Shown here piece by piece: positions 25,847 through 38,215 of a stretch of 64,000 nt of DNA. The first letter of the stretch is position 1. Each line of letters begins with the position of its first letter. Both the position numbers and the translations under genes were made by a program. The stretch spans positions 1,860,001 to 1,924,000 of the forward strand of contig JANTQA010000033.1 in NCBI GenBank assembly GCA_027625915.1, written 5' to 3'. The stretch is from Anaeramoeba flamelloides (lineage: Eukaryota > Metamonada > Anaeramoebidae). Below the pieces are notes generated by a model, which did no database searches, had not been told where the DNA came from, and was given only the letters and a program-made list of their open reading frames with translations.

Positions 25847-27229
25847 ATTATTGAAAATTGTACATTTTTTATTTTATTTTTTATTTATTTATATTTTATT
25901 TTATTTATTTAATTAACTTTCTTAATTAATTATTTTTTTTTTAAATTATATTTTATAAATTCATATTTTACTTATGATGAAAAATTTAAATAATAACCTT
26001 TAATACTAATTTTTATTGAATTTTTTTTTTTTTGTATCTGAATTTATTTTGTATTTTTTCTTATCAAATAATTAAAAATAAATTTCAATAATTTTATAAT
26101 ATGTAATTAAAAACTATTAAAAAACAAAATTGTAAATTTAATACCCCCTTTGAATTAGTTGAATTGTTACTTTATACTTTTTGAATCTTTTATTAGTTTA
26201 TTTTTTACATTCCTAATAATAGAACTTTATTTCTAATATACCAAATGTTTATATCTTTTCAACACACACACCTAATAATACATGCATACAAATATATATA
26301 TATATATACCCCATAGCACTCAAATATACTAAAAATATTTCAAACAATAATTTTAATTTGAAATGTTATCAAAGGATTATAGATATAATTGTTAAAAAAT
26401 TATCTTAGAAAGAAAATTTTATAATTAAAAACTGTACAGTTACTTAAAATAAAAAAATAACTTGAAAAAAAATATTAACATTAGGAATTTTTTTTTGGTT
26501 ATTGTGATTTTATTATTTTTCCAAACATTTGTCCAAATAATTTTTTTTTTCTTTTGAAAAGTTTGCAGAGACATCAAAAACCTATTATTTTTAACATTTA
26601 AAACACATCATACTTTACTGTTATTTTTTTTTGGTCCCTTTACACCCCAAAATTGCCTAAAATGCTTGATTAAATAATTTATTCATTACAAAAGTTATAT
26701 TGGCATCACATAGAAAATTTGTTTTATCTACTGATTACTATTCAATATCAATATCTATATTTGATTCTAAATAATTTAAAAATAAAAAAAAATATAAATT
26801 AAATTTGAAAAAACAATAATATTTTTTTTTTATTGTAAAATTTGGAAATTTTTTCAACTAGATTTTTTTTCAATTTTAAATGATTTGGTCAATAGTTCGT
26901 GTCCGATTAATAATTGATTTTTTTTTTTTTTTTGTTTACTATTTTTTAATTTTTAACTTTTTAAAATCTAGACATAAAATAAACAATTTTTTTGAATTAG
27001 AGACAATATATCAAATCTTATTTTACAAGATATGGATAAATTTATAAAGGAAAAATTCAAATTTCGCAAATATATTATTTAAATTTTTACCAATAACAAA
27101 AAGTAAGAAAAATTACTTTGGTTTCGGATATTATTTTATTATCTTTGAATAATATTTAAAAGTTATTATTTTATTTTTTTTTTAAATTTAGGATTGATTA
27201 CTTTATCTGATTAAAATGTTTTGATTTGT
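25847..27229. other. AT-rich gene-free stretch
   Basis: 3' flank of the cadherin-like gene. T-runs, (AT)n at about 26293 and no recognisable gene or RNA. Confidence 0.5.
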
Positions 27230-27835
27230 TTTATTCCAATTTAATAAATGAAATTATTTTACAATTTTTTTAATTTTTTGTTTTTCAATTATTATCTATT
27301 GCTTAAATAAAATTTTTAGGCCAAAATTAAATTTTTAATTTGATTAATTTTGATGCCAAAGATGTGAATTTCATTTTTATCTTGATTGAATATTTATTGA
27401 ATTTTATTCGAAATAATATGAATTTTTTTGTGTAATTTATTTTTTTATTTATTTTTTATATCATAAAATTCGCAATATTGTTTTGATTATTATTATTAAA
27501 AAATAAATGTGCTGAGTTTTGAATTACTATTACTGTAATAAAATTTCTGATTTAAAAAATTAAAATAAAAATAAAAATCTTTAAAAAAAATACAAAAATG
27601 AATAATTATTATTTTTTTTCCTATTTCAAAACAAAAATCAATAACTTAACTACTTTATCTTTGAATTATTTTGACTTTTTATTATAATTAAAATCTGGAT
27701 TAAAGACAAATAAGAAAATTAATATATTATTACATAAATATCATTTTAAATCTTTTTTAAAAAACTTGATGAAATTTAGGCAAATCGGGGTGGTAAGGGA
27801 TATATATAATAATTTATACCTAAACACCAATTCAC

Positions 27836-28165
27836 AGAAAGGGTTAGCCAACAATGAAAAATTCACTTTTTTTTAAGAATCAAACAAACTACAATTGTTT
27901 AGAAATAATAGAACTATTAAACTTGAGATTAGAGTTGTGATTCATCATAGAAATACCTGAATATACCATACATTTCAAAAAAAAAAAAATGTTAAAAAAT
28001 TTTTTTGGGCCCCTTTCATGGAATTTCTTGTACAAAATTAGTCAATTTTCTTGGAAATTAAAATTTTTGACAATAAGTTTATTTAATTGTAAATGAATTC
28101 ATTTGAAACCAAAATACTAATCCTCACTTTTCTGTGTACTATTTTGGAGTTTGTGAATTTTTTTT
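27836..28165 (+). repeat. Copy of the 5567-6092 repeat arm
   Basis: Starts with AACAATGAAAAATTCACTT and follows the 5567 arm through ATTAGAGTTG and the ATTTTGGAGTTTG end. Nested in the 27230-28890 structure. Confidence 0.6.
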
Positions 28166-28235
28166 TTAAATTATCTGTTTTTTTTTTTAAAATTAAGAAA
28201 GAAGAAAAAGAAAAATACAAAAAAACAAACAAAAA

Positions 28236-28365
<130 letters not shown>

Positions 28366-28890
28366 AATACACATCCTTTCTTAGACTAGATTTGACTAAA
28401 TTTCATTGAGTTGAAATTAAAAAATTGAAAATAATATTGATGTTTTTATATTTATTTTCTTATTTATCCTCAATATAATTTTTAATTCTTATAAAAAGTC
28501 AAAATAACTCAAAGATAAAGTAGTTCTGTTATTAATTATTTTTTTAAAATTAGAAAAAAAAAAAAATAATTATTCATTTTTGCCTTTGTTTTCAAAATAT
28601 TTTGTTTTTTTTTCATTTTTTACAATAAGAAATTTCAATACAATAATAGTAATACAAAACACAATACATTGGTTTATTAATAATAACTATTAAAAAAAAC
28701 CTGTTAATTTTTTGATAAATAAAACTTATAAAAAAATATATTAATGAAAATTTTAATATGTTTTTACAGAAAAAAATTTTCATAATTATTGAATTAAATC
28801 AAGTGAAAAATGAAATTCATTTCTTTGGGCTAGAATTAAATCTTTTATGTTAATAATTTTTAAAACCTTCAATTTAAGCAAACCAAAATA

Positions 28891-29341
28891 ATTGAAAAAA
28901 CATTTTTTTCAACGACTTCAAGTCAAGATATTTTACAGGAATGTTCAAAATCATTCATTTTTAAGAACAACAGGCATATACAAGATTTTCTGTTTGATCA
29001 GTTTTTTAAAATTGCTTAATAGATGTATAATAAAAGAGGATATAGACCCATTTGGAAAGAGGGACAATCTAGTGTACCTCTCAAAAAAATTGACCAAATT
29101 TTGTATCTCTAATGATGAAAATGTCAAATTTAACTACAATGTATTTGTTAAACTATTGGATGAAAAAGTTCCTTTGAAGAAAAAATTATTCAAAGTTCAA
29201 TTAAAAAATTAGAAATTAGTTGTTGGTTTTTATTTTTTGTTTTTTATTTCGTTAAGTTAGATCTTGAGTACTAAGTATAAATATCATCTCATTTGTTTCA
29301 TTAGTTCAGCAATTACCTTGTTTTTGTTTCTTCATTTTGAA
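28891..29341 (+). other. Unrecognised open stretch, probably not a gene
   Basis: An open frame of 106 codons (28892-29212) begins with TTG. Its second half has a mixed composition (for example EDIDPFGKRDNLVYLSKK) less like random AT translation than its neighbours. I recognise no family, no start context and no splice partner. It could be a gene remnant. Confidence 0.2.
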
Positions 29342-29551
29342 TCACCTTCCAGACTTTAAAAAAATTGGATTGTCTAGTTCTAAGATGATATCCATCATCT
29401 TTCTTAGAACGCTATAATATCCTCTCTGTGCACTTTGTACTATAGCATTTTTTCCCTTCTTCAAGACCAAACTTATATTATAACAAGGAGATGTTTTCCA
29501 AATCAAAATAATAAACACAGCTATCTTTTTTGAATTTATTCTCTTAAACAT
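29342..29551 (-). pseudogene. Possible ankyrin-repeat gene fragment
   Basis: About 69 codons on the minus strand, with a stretch GKNAIVQSAQRGYYSVLRKM that resembles one ankyrin repeat (compare xGxTALHxAAxxGHxxVVKxL). No neighbouring repeats, no extended frame and AT-rich DNA on both sides. If real it is an orphan remnant. The resemblance is weak. Confidence 0.25.
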
Positions 29552-29639
29552 TTATGTATTTCTCTTTTCTGTACCATTTGATATAATAACTTATTCTTTA
29601 TATGACTTTATTTTTAATTTGCTAGATAAAAAAAAAAAA

Positions 29640-30110
29640 AAAAAAATCATTTTAACAATAATTTTGAGTGAAAAAATTACAACACATGAAAAAAATCTGA
29701 TAGATATTTTTACATTGTGAAATATATAAAATTTTTTTCCAATGGTAAATATCTCTAAAATCAAATATAGTTTATATATAACCAAATTGTTTATGATCCT
29801 CTTAATAAACCTATCTAAAGTTCATTAAAGAGGGGTTTCTAAGAATACTCATTTAATTATTTGGAAAATGAAGTATATCTGTCTATTTTTTAAAAAAACA
29901 ATAGAGTTTTTATTGAAGTTTTCTAAGAATTTGGAAAATTATTTTTTTATTCTTGTTTTTTGATTGATTGAATATTGTTTTGAATAAGTTTAATTCAATC
30001 AATATTCATCCTAATAAGTATAGAGCGAAAATATGGAAACTTTGAATCTAAAATAAACAACAATTATTATGGAATTACAGAACAATGTTCCGAATATTAT
30101 CAATTTAAAA
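29640..30110 (+). repeat. Family C repeat, diverged copy
   Basis: Shares with 30115-30650 the order GTTTCTAAGAATACTC, TTTTTTGATTGATTGAAT and the CATGAAAAAAAT block, suggesting two adjacent copies in the same orientation. The ends are not well defined. Confidence 0.45.
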
Positions 30111-30114
30111 TTAT

Positions 30115-30650
30115 GTCATTTTTTTTTACAGGGGATAATAGTGAACAAAATATAGTACATGAAAAAAATATAGGATTCAATTTTTAATTGTGAATATTGG
30201 AACAATTTGATGTGTAATTTCATTTATTTTCAATCAAATCCTTTTTTTAACTTTAAAATATTTCTATGAACCTAGTAATAAACCCACATAAAGTTCATCA
30301 AAGTAAGGTTTCTAAGAATACTCAAGTAATTGCTTGATTGCATAAGTAGATCAACTTTTTTTGAAAAATAAATCGATTTTTTCTAGAGGTTCGCTTAATG
30401 AGTTTCGAAAATCATAAATTTTTATTCTCGTTTTTTGATTGATTGAATGGTGTTTCAGAGAAATAAAATTTAATTAATGATCATTCTAAGAAGTGGGTGA
30501 ATTATAATTTTAAAAAGTTTGATTCTTAAAAAAAAAAAAGGATTTGATTTTAAATATAAGAAATTATGTAATAATTTTCCTAATATTAAAAATTAAAAAT
30601 CATGATCTAGGTATTTTTTTCATACCCTATGTTTTTTTTTTCACTACTGA
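30115..30650 (+). mobile_element. TIR element family C, uninterrupted copy
   Basis: About 530 bp. The left part (TGTAATTTCATTTATTTTC, AAATCCTTTTTT) pairs with the right part (GGATTTGATTTTAAATATAAG) as inverted repeats. Matches 7860-8920 without the 560-bp fold-back insert, so it documents the empty site. Non-coding. Confidence 0.55.
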
Positions 30651-30929
30651 TTATTTTTTTTTTTTTCAGGACATAAAATGATATTTCAAAAGAATTTCAA
30701 TGGATAAATTTTAATTCACATTGAAAATAAAATTCATCTAATTTGAGTTGTAGTTCAGGAAATAAGATAATATTTTGAATATCTGTACAGAAATAAAGAT
30801 TTATACTGATGTATAGATTTGATTTGATAAAGATTTTTTTTTTATTCAATTGAGAGCTAATAAATTCAAAAATTACAAATTCAGGTTTAATTCTTTGAAC
30901 ATAGATCCCAATTTTATTTAGAGTGCAAC

Positions 30930-31520
30930 TTTTTGTGATTGCTTTTTTTGATTCCAAGAATACAATCTACCTCACTTCTAATACTTACAATATTTTATTT
31001 CTTGGTCTTAATTTGATAAAAATATTTCAAAATTCGAATTTCGAGAATAAATTTTTAAAAAAATGTTTTGTAAAATAATAATTAATACAAAAATGGGGCT
31101 GAAACGCAAGGTTATAAATTATTTTCATCATTCAAATTATGAAGATAAAGGAAACAAATCATTGAAAATAGACTTTGGTTTTTTTTTTTTCATTCTTGAT
31201 TTGAACAAATATATTTGGAATGGTAATCTTTTGCTTTTGGTCTTCTAAAAGAAAACATTTGTTTCAAATACATCCTTTTCAGGTATATTTTTTTGATTTG
31301 TTCTTTAATCAATTTGAGTAATTTGTATAAACACATTTCTCTCTTCTAAACCACATTTTATTAAAAAAAAGTTCAAAAAAATTGAAAAATGAAAGATTCA
31401 ACTCTAGGTACTTTGGGTTCGATTTCTTTTCAGAAATAGAGCAGTGAATGATATTTTTGTTTCAAATTCTGAATCTGATATGATACTCAAAAAATTTCTA
31501 TTCAGTAAAATAATCCAAAA
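30930..31520 (+). repeat. Interspersed repeat, family B copy 2
   Basis: Direct match with 3930-4540; see shared blocks there. The small frames inside (31063, 31444) are chance frames in the repeat. Confidence 0.6.
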
Positions 31521-32840
31521 AACCTTAGTGTATCTTATAAAACCTGTGTTTCAAAATCAAACATGGACTTTTTTTTTTTTCTTATACCAATACAACATCC
31601 AATATAGAATACGACAATATACTGGAAGTTAAACTAATTTTCAAACCCAATTCATCGAATTTTTAGAATATTTCAAATTCTGAATTGAAATTGATTCAAA
31701 ATTATTTTTGAATTTTTAATTTTTATATATTTTTTGTAATTAGTTAAGGGAATAATGTCTCTTAAATTTTTTTACCTAAATTTAATAGAGCGAGAGAAAA
31801 TTTTTTGTCAATTACTTAGATTTGAAAACTTCTGTTTATTTTCAATATTAAACATATTTCTAGATTAGGAATCCTTATTTAGTTATTGGTCAAAAAAAAA
31901 AAATAATAGAGACCTTTCCTGTAAGTACTACGTTACCACCCTTGAGGAGGTTGAGTAATTGTATTATTTCACTTTCGCTTCTCACAAAATAATTTTCACA
32001 CCTGAGAAATTGGACAATAAAAAAAAAAAACATTTTTTGGAATCTTTACCTTTTCACACAGACTTTTTTTTCTTTTTTTTTTTCAATAAAAAGGAAAATT
32101 GAAAATAACAAAAAAAATAATTGCAAAAAATGGCTTTTTGGGTTTTTCAAGTACATTTCAAATTTTAGAAAATTTCAAACTTGTAAAAGCAAATGTAAAA
32201 AATATGTAGAACAGCCCAATAAAATATTGTGAGTTTGGAAAGTTGAAATGAAAATTCTACAATATTAAAATCAACATTTGGCATGATCTAACAAGGTTAA
32301 AATTGTGAAAATTTTTTAAATTGTGAAAATTTCACTTGTTTTCGAAAAGAAATTCTCCTGGGACAAATATTACTTGGATTACATAACTCTTTCAAGGGCG
32401 ATTTTATACACTATTTCACAGTTTTCACCGATAAAAGTAGTACTTAATAAAAAAATATTATCTTTATTTTTGGAGTTATATTTTCTTATTTAATCATTAA
32501 TTTTGAGATATATCTCATTTATAATCCTAATGTAAGAAATCAATTCCATATTTACTAATTGTTTATTGTAAATTTCTTTGATCGGGTATGTATCGGAATT
32601 CTATAAAAAAGAAACAGGAATAATCTTCATTAAAAACAGATTTCAACAAAGTCTTTAAGGCATATTTCAGCAACTGCAAGGTTTCTAATTAAATTTTCAA
32701 AAATGACTCAATGTACCGTCTTTCGTAAAACCAAGGATAAAAGAAGTGAAGTGTTTTTGAAAATGCTATTCTCTCGTGACCAAACTCTAATAAAAATAAT
32801 TTTTTTCGTTTTTGCAGAATTTTTCTTATCTGGTTAATTA
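31521..32840. other. AT-rich non-coding stretch
   Basis: No gene, RNA or repeat boundary recognised. Confidence 0.45.
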
Positions 32841-33316
32841 CAGTGATCAAAATAAAGCGTGCACAACGACTATAATGCATGTTTCAAAATATTTTCCGTT
32901 CTTTTTTTTATTCTTGTACCAAGGCAACATCCAATCTACTAACAAATAGTATACCTAAGTTCAAATTAATTTTGAAAGTAAAGGTCTGGTTATTTTTAGT
33001 AAAATTTAAATTATTCATGCAAATAGTTGAAAATTTTCGATAATATTCTCAATTTTTTTGAAATTTTTTGTTTTTTTTCAATTAAAAATTTTAAAAACAA
33101 TTAACTCTATTTTTTGAGATAAATTTTGCAATTTGATCCTTAATTTTTAGAATTTGTTTTTAAATAATAGAACTTTAAGAAACCAATATCATATTTTTTA
33201 GGGTATATTATTGGTTTCTTTGATTGGTTAATGTATTGGTTAACTAGAACAAAAAAACACGCTTTTTATTTTGAAACACACATTATATTTTTTTGCACGG
33301 GTTATTTTGACTACAG
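32841..33316 (+). mobile_element. Family D element with TA target sites
   Basis: Starts CAGTGATCAAAATAAAGCG, ends CGGGTTATTTTGACTACAG, with TA on both sides (32839-32840, 33317-33318). Inverted copy of 19252-19719. It ends 168 bases before the start codon of the USP-like gene, so it could influence that promoter. The open frame at 33271-33564 is a chance overlap. Confidence 0.7.
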
Positions 33317-33484
33317 TAGTTTACATACTTTTATTGATCTCAAAATGTAATTTATTGTTTTTTCAATTTCCAATTTCAATATATTCTTTCAAGAGATCAA
33401 CAAAAAGGGATGAATTAAAAAAAAAAAAATGTGGAAAAAAAGGATCAGTTTTTCTGAATTATCAACTAAAAAAAAACTTTTCTA

Positions 33485-34432
33485 ATGGAATTTGTTGGTA
33501 TCAAAAATCAGGGTGTTACAGATTATATAAATTCAGTTTTGCAACAACTATTTATAGTCATTGATTTTCGAGAATCAGTTCTTAATGTCTCGTTTAACAA
33601 AGGCAAAGAAGAATTAAACGAAAATGAATTGATTCTTTATGAACTAAAAAATATATTCCATATTTTATCTGAAAAACAAGTCGATTGTACAGAAACTGTT
33701 GAGTTTTGTAAAGCCTTTATAGACTATGGAGGGAACCCAATCAACGTACTTATTCAGATGGATACCCTGGAATTTTTAAACCTTCTCTTTTATAGACTCG
33801 AATTGGCGCTGAGTGGCCTTGTAACAAATAGCTTTGGTGGTACTCTTTCTTCTCAAGTTGTTTGTAGAGAAGCAAACCATCTTCATGAAATAAAAGAGCC
33901 GTTCTTTTCAATTAGTTTAGAAGTCTCTGGTATCACATCGATCAAACAATCCCTCAAACAGTTTTGTGAAAGCGAAATATTGGAAAGCGAAAATCAATAT
34001 TATTGTGACAAATGTGGAAAGAAAGTCGATGCCCTGAAGAGGTTAATAATTTCGAAAATGCCAAAACATTTGATTTTTCATTTAAATAGATACCAGTTTG
34101 ATTTGAACACATTTGAGAGAATTAAGTTAAATTCTTTTTTTGAATTTCCAATTAAAATAAATCTTAAAGAATTTCTTTTACAAAACGAAAATCAAAACCA
34201 AAATGAAGATCAAAATTATACCCTATCTGGGATAATAGTACACACTGGAACTCTAAATTCTGGGCACTACCATTCAATAACGAATACAAAAACCAAATGG
34301 CTGTCATTTAATGACAGAGTTGTTTCGGAATATAACACTGCAGATCTTGAAAATGATTTCTATGGTGGCTTAGATCATGATAAGAAAAAAAAAAAACAAT
34401 CTGCTTATATGTTAATCTATAGACATGATTAA
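33485..34432 (+). CDS. USP-family deubiquitinase-like protein lacking the catalytic Cys
   Basis: 315 aa, single exon, covering a whole minimal USP domain. The Cys box reads GIKNQGVTDYINSVLQQL (residues 5-22). The position of the nucleophilic Cys is Asp13. The His box is intact (GHYHS, His261) and is followed by WLSFND, giving Asn276/Asp277 at the third catalytic position; Asn is accepted there in active USPs. The zinc ribbon keeps CDKC (174, 177), but the first pair is C127 with Ala130 in place of the second Cys. The PKHLIFHLNRY strand and the closing AYMLIYRHD are typical. An in-frame stop lies 18 bases upstream of the ATG, so no N-terminal part is missing in this exon. The family cleaves ubiquitin from proteins; this member is predicted inactive and may act as a ubiquitin or substrate binder. 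Confidence 0.88.
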   Translation: MEFVGIKNQGVTDYINSVLQQLFIVIDFRESVLNVSFNKGKEELNENELILYELKNIFHILSEKQVDCTETVEFCKAFIDYGGNPINVLIQMDTLEFLNLLFYRLELALSGLVTNSFGGTLSSQVVCREANHLHEIKEPFFSISLEVSGITSIKQSLKQFCESEILESENQYYCDKCGKKVDALKRLIISKMPKHLIFHLNRYQFDLNTFERIKLNSFFEFPIKINLKEFLLQNENQNQNEDQNYTLSGIIVHTGTLNSGHYHSITNTKTKWLSFNDRVVSEYNTADLENDFYGGLDHDKKKKKQSAYMLIYRHD

Positions 34433-34594
34433 AATATTCGAAAGAAGATGACCAGATGAAGAAATACGGGGAATTTAAAAATAATATTAAATTAATAGAT
34501 AAGAAAATTGAAAATTATATGGATCAGAAAATAAAAAATAAGGAAAAGATAACATGTTTCGATTACAAAGTTTTCCATCTCTTTAAATATTTAC

Positions 34595-34665
34595 TATTTG
34601 TTCATAAATAAAAGGAACAATATTTTCATTCAACTTTCCAAAAAGATTTTCAAAGTCTTGTAAAA
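34595..34665 (+). repeat. Partial family F MITE arm
   Basis: ATTTTCATTCAACTTTCC preceded by a TTTGTTCATAAATAAAAGGAAC block, like the arm at 55860-55915 reversed. The other arm is missing. It contains an AATAAA about 170 bases after the USP-like stop codon that could serve as its polyadenylation signal. Confidence 0.5.
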
Positions 34666-34682
34666 TTATAAATTTTTGTCAC

Positions 34683-34897
34683 TCTCTATGGAATTGCCCA
34701 GCCTATGAAAATAATCGTAAAATCTGGATTTCTGAATTAAAACAGTTTAATCTTTCTAATATATTAAAACTAATATGATTACTATTTTTGATATTATTAG
34801 AAAAAGAGATTCATCATATTAATAAGCCTTAGTTTGTAATAAATTTATTTTTGAGTCTTTAACAAGATTTCTAAATAACAATTTAGGAATTCGGAAA
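34683..34897 (+). mobile_element. LINE 3' fragment
   Basis: Matches the 3' part of the LINE at 51420-53520 from the zinc-knuckle segment (TATGGAATTGCCCAGCCTATG) through the GATTCATCATAT block to TTTAGGAATTCGG. The usual 3' tail is missing because the hairpin-module repeat begins here. Heavily degenerate. Confidence 0.65.
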
Positions 34898-35412
34898 GTG
34901 CCGTAGAGTGCCTAGGTTTTTTTTAATTTCAGAAATAAATAGAAAATTTTTGAAATTTTCTTTTTATTTCTAAAATTAAAAAAAACCTAACGGCGGTTTT
35001 CTTGAGGTTTTCTATTTTATTTCATAAAGTGTTCTAGGTTTTTTGAGGTTTTCTATTTTATTTCGAAAAGTAAAAAAAAACCTAACAAATAAATAGAAAA
35101 CTCAAGAAAAACTAACAAAAATCTTATAATTTTTGAAATAAATAGAAAAACCAAGAAAAACTAACAGCGCTTTTTGTTAATTTAAGAAATGAAAAGTGAA
35201 TTTTTGAAATTTTCTTTTTATTTCTCAAATTAAAAAAAATCTAACTGCGCTTTTCCAGAATTCAAAAGAATAGAGAAAAATCATATAGCTTTTAGTCAAT
35301 TCTTTTAAACCTTGGAAAAGAATAACAGAGGTTTTTTTTAATTTAGGAAATAAGTTAAAGTTTTCAAAACCTTTCATTTAATTTAAGAAATTAGAAAAAA
35401 AAAAATTACCTA
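34898..35412. repeat. Hairpin-module repeat
   Basis: Begins with decamer units GTGCCGTAGAGTGCC directly after LINE sequence. It continues as a chain of palindromic modules of about 70-80 bp, joined by linkers such as CCTAACGGCGGTTTTC. No coding content. Same family as 45827-46294. Confidence 0.65.
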
Positions 35413-35459
35413 AACTTGTTCCTGAGTTTAAGTAAACCATTTTCCAGCCAAATTAGTCC

Positions 35460-35955
35460 ACTTATATTGAGTGAATTATAGTACCTAAAGGATTTAATTT
35501 CATTTTTGAAGAAAAAATTTATTTTGGGGATTTCAAAATTAAAATCATTTTTATATTTGCTTTTTTTTTTTTTTATTTTTTAATATTAATACATATTTCC
35601 TTGGCAAATTTTTATTTTTTAGATTGCAAGATCGATAGTTACTTAGTAAAAATGTGTTATTCCAATGTTATGGAAAAAGTAAAAATGATTGTAGAGAAAA
35701 TATATTAATTTCTATTGCGAATTTTCTTTGGATCTTTGATTGAAGAACAAAATGAACATTGTTGTTTTTCTCAATAAGGGACTAAGAATTTTTGGTTTTC
35801 TAATATTAAGAAAATATATGGATTTTTTTTGTGTAATTAGAAATGAGTATCAACTATTCTTTGATTTATATTCTTCTTCGTATTTCTTATTGGCTATTCA
35901 ACTGTTAATTATAAAAAACAATTTGATTTTGAAAAAAATGTTTTTTTTTTTTTGA
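35460..35955 (+). repeat. Family G repeat copy
   Basis: Direct match with the interior of 54141-54807: GCAAGATCGATAGTTACTTAG / GCAAGATCAATAGTCACTTGG, AAAAATGTGTTATTC and GTTGTTTTTCTCAAT. The open frame at 35740 lies within it and is not a gene. Confidence 0.55.
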
Positions 35956-36084
35956 ATAGAACTAATTGAAACTTTATTAAGTAGAGAAAGATCAAAGGTT
36001 TTAACATTTCATTTCAACATTAATAAAGTCTAAACGCTGTAAGAAGAAATTATTTTCTTCCTTTAAATAAATAAAAAAAAATAA

Positions 36085-36285
36085 ATTAATATGCTAATTG
36101 TAAAATAACAAAAGTTCAATTTTCATTACAGCTTCCCAAAAAAAAAAAAAACTGAAAAATACCAAAAATTAAAATAATCATCAAATAATCCAATTATATA
36201 AGGGAAATTAATAATCAGAACCGACTTTGATGGATTATAGTCTAAGAAATGGAAGTATAAGATTAAAAAAGCTGTTATTAGGTGT
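36085..36285 (+). repeat. Family F MITE copy, right end lost
   Basis: Left arm CAATTTTCATTACAGCTTCCC and the AAATAATCATCAAAT/GGGAAATTAATAATC core match 55680-55915. The right arm is not found because the next repeat begins. Confidence 0.5.
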
Positions 36286-36920
36286 TAATCCATTAACACA
36301 CAATGGTTCAAATGTCTCTCAAAAATCGATTAGTAAAGGAGTAATATAAGTTAATCTTATCAATTAAAAATGATCTTTATATTAGTAAAAAAAACCAATA
36401 ATTTGAAAAAAAAAAACAAGTGTTTCTATACTAATTTAAAGGTAGAATTATCAATTATAAAAATTTCAAAGTTCTAAAATATCTTTCTAAAATTTGTGGC
36501 GAAATGTGAATTAGTTGCTAACAATTACAATATTTTCAAAACATTAGATAATTCACTTTGTTATTTTTTTTTATAAATTATTGGCACAGCCTTATTAATA
36601 TTGTGACTTCATATTAGGTTTATCAATAGGAAAAAATCATTCTTTATGGTTTTTTATATTGGTGATTATTGATCTAATTTATAAATTTTAAAAATAAAAA
36701 TAAAAATAGCTCTTTTGGAAGTTCTAAATCTGAATTATTTAATTACTGGAATAATATACTATTTTGGTTTTGATTTTTTGAGATTTAGAAAAGGAATTTA
36801 AAAAAATTTCCAAAATGAAAATTTTTAATTAAGATCATTAGTAGAAAATATATTAATTTATTGTGCTATTATTTTATAATAGAGTTTTAGATCCATAACA
36901 ACCATATGAATCATACTTTT
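36286..36920 (+). repeat. Family H repeat, copy 1
   Basis: Direct match with about 61880-62480. Shared blocks are AATCTTATCAATTAAAAATGAT, TTTGTGGCGAAATGT, TTGGAAGTTCTAAA and TTTTGGTTTTGATTTTTTGAG. Non-coding. About 640 bp with uncertain ends. Confidence 0.6.
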
Positions 36921-38211
36921 ATATTATTTAAGCATATTTAAAACATATTTTAATAATCTTTAGAACTAGGTCCAGACCAGTTCCTTAGGGTCTAGTAACT
37001 CTTATTTATTTTTTCCCCAAAGGTTATAGAGTAATTATTTACACAATTTTACGATTAAACCCAATAGACAACTTCATTCATCAACTTTTGAGAAATGAGT
37101 TATCAATTTTTAAAGAAGTTCATTTTTCAAATTAAATTTTGTGTTAATAGATTCTAGATCCATTTTTCTTTTGGATTTTTAGATGAAAAAAAAAGAAAAA
37201 ACCAAAAAAAAATTTTACTAATAGGAATTCTCACTTTTAGTAATTTATAAAAGTTTTATTCGGTTTAAAAGTATTATTATTTAATCTTATTTTAAAAAAA
37301 CAATCAAATAATTCTAATTTTTGAAACCTTTTTGATAGAAAAAAATTGATAACATATTTTATTCACAAATATTTATTAAATTTCTTGAAATTTTAATAAA
37401 TAGGTTATATTCTTTTTCCAATATTCATATTTTGAAAAAAATACCAATAATATTATAATTAGTTATTTGATAATAGATTATTATTTTTATTATTAAAATT
37501 ATTATTTTGAATTTATTTTATTTATTTGAAAATCTTTAAAAAATTCGAGAAATAATTGTAAAACCAAATTGGTATATTTAATCTTTGAGTTGTTAATAAC
37601 CTTCTGAAAAAAATTAAGATTGTACTCTCAATTATTTATCATAAATAATCAAATTAAAAAGTATTTCTATCGATCCTAAGTTGAATTTTCGAGAGTTTTA
37701 AAAAATTATTTTGGGAGAATTTATAATTTGAAAGTTTGGTTCTTTTCTCAGATTTTGTTATCGTATAAATTGAAAAAATTGATTTGAACTGATCTTTGAA
37801 TCACAAAATTATATTTTTTTTTTAAGTTTCAAATAATTATTGTAATTTTTTTTGAAATTAAGTAGATTTTTTATACTGTGTTATTTTTGAATTTTGTGGT
37901 TTCATTTTTAAAGTGTTTTCTTTTGTTACTTCCTTTACAAATAATAATAATTCTTTCTTCTTTAAAATAAAATAAGTTTTTTTTGAAATAAATAATTCAG
38001 AAATATGTTGGATTTTCAATTTTTCAAAAAACGACGAAAATTGATCAAACTTTTAAAAACAATAATTCATTTTCAAAAAATAACATTTCAAAGGAATTTT
38101 TGTCTTGTAGTAATCAGATTTTTACTTTTTTTTTCAATTTTAAGATGTGATAATTCTTTTAGAATTTGCAATTTAATTTACTTAAATATTTTTTTTGAGT
38201 TTACCTGTATC
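36921..38211. other. AT-rich non-coding stretch
   Basis: No gene or RNA recognised. The frame at 38005-38232 is low-complexity and runs into a mobile element end. Confidence 0.45.
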
Positions 38212-38215
38212 TTAA

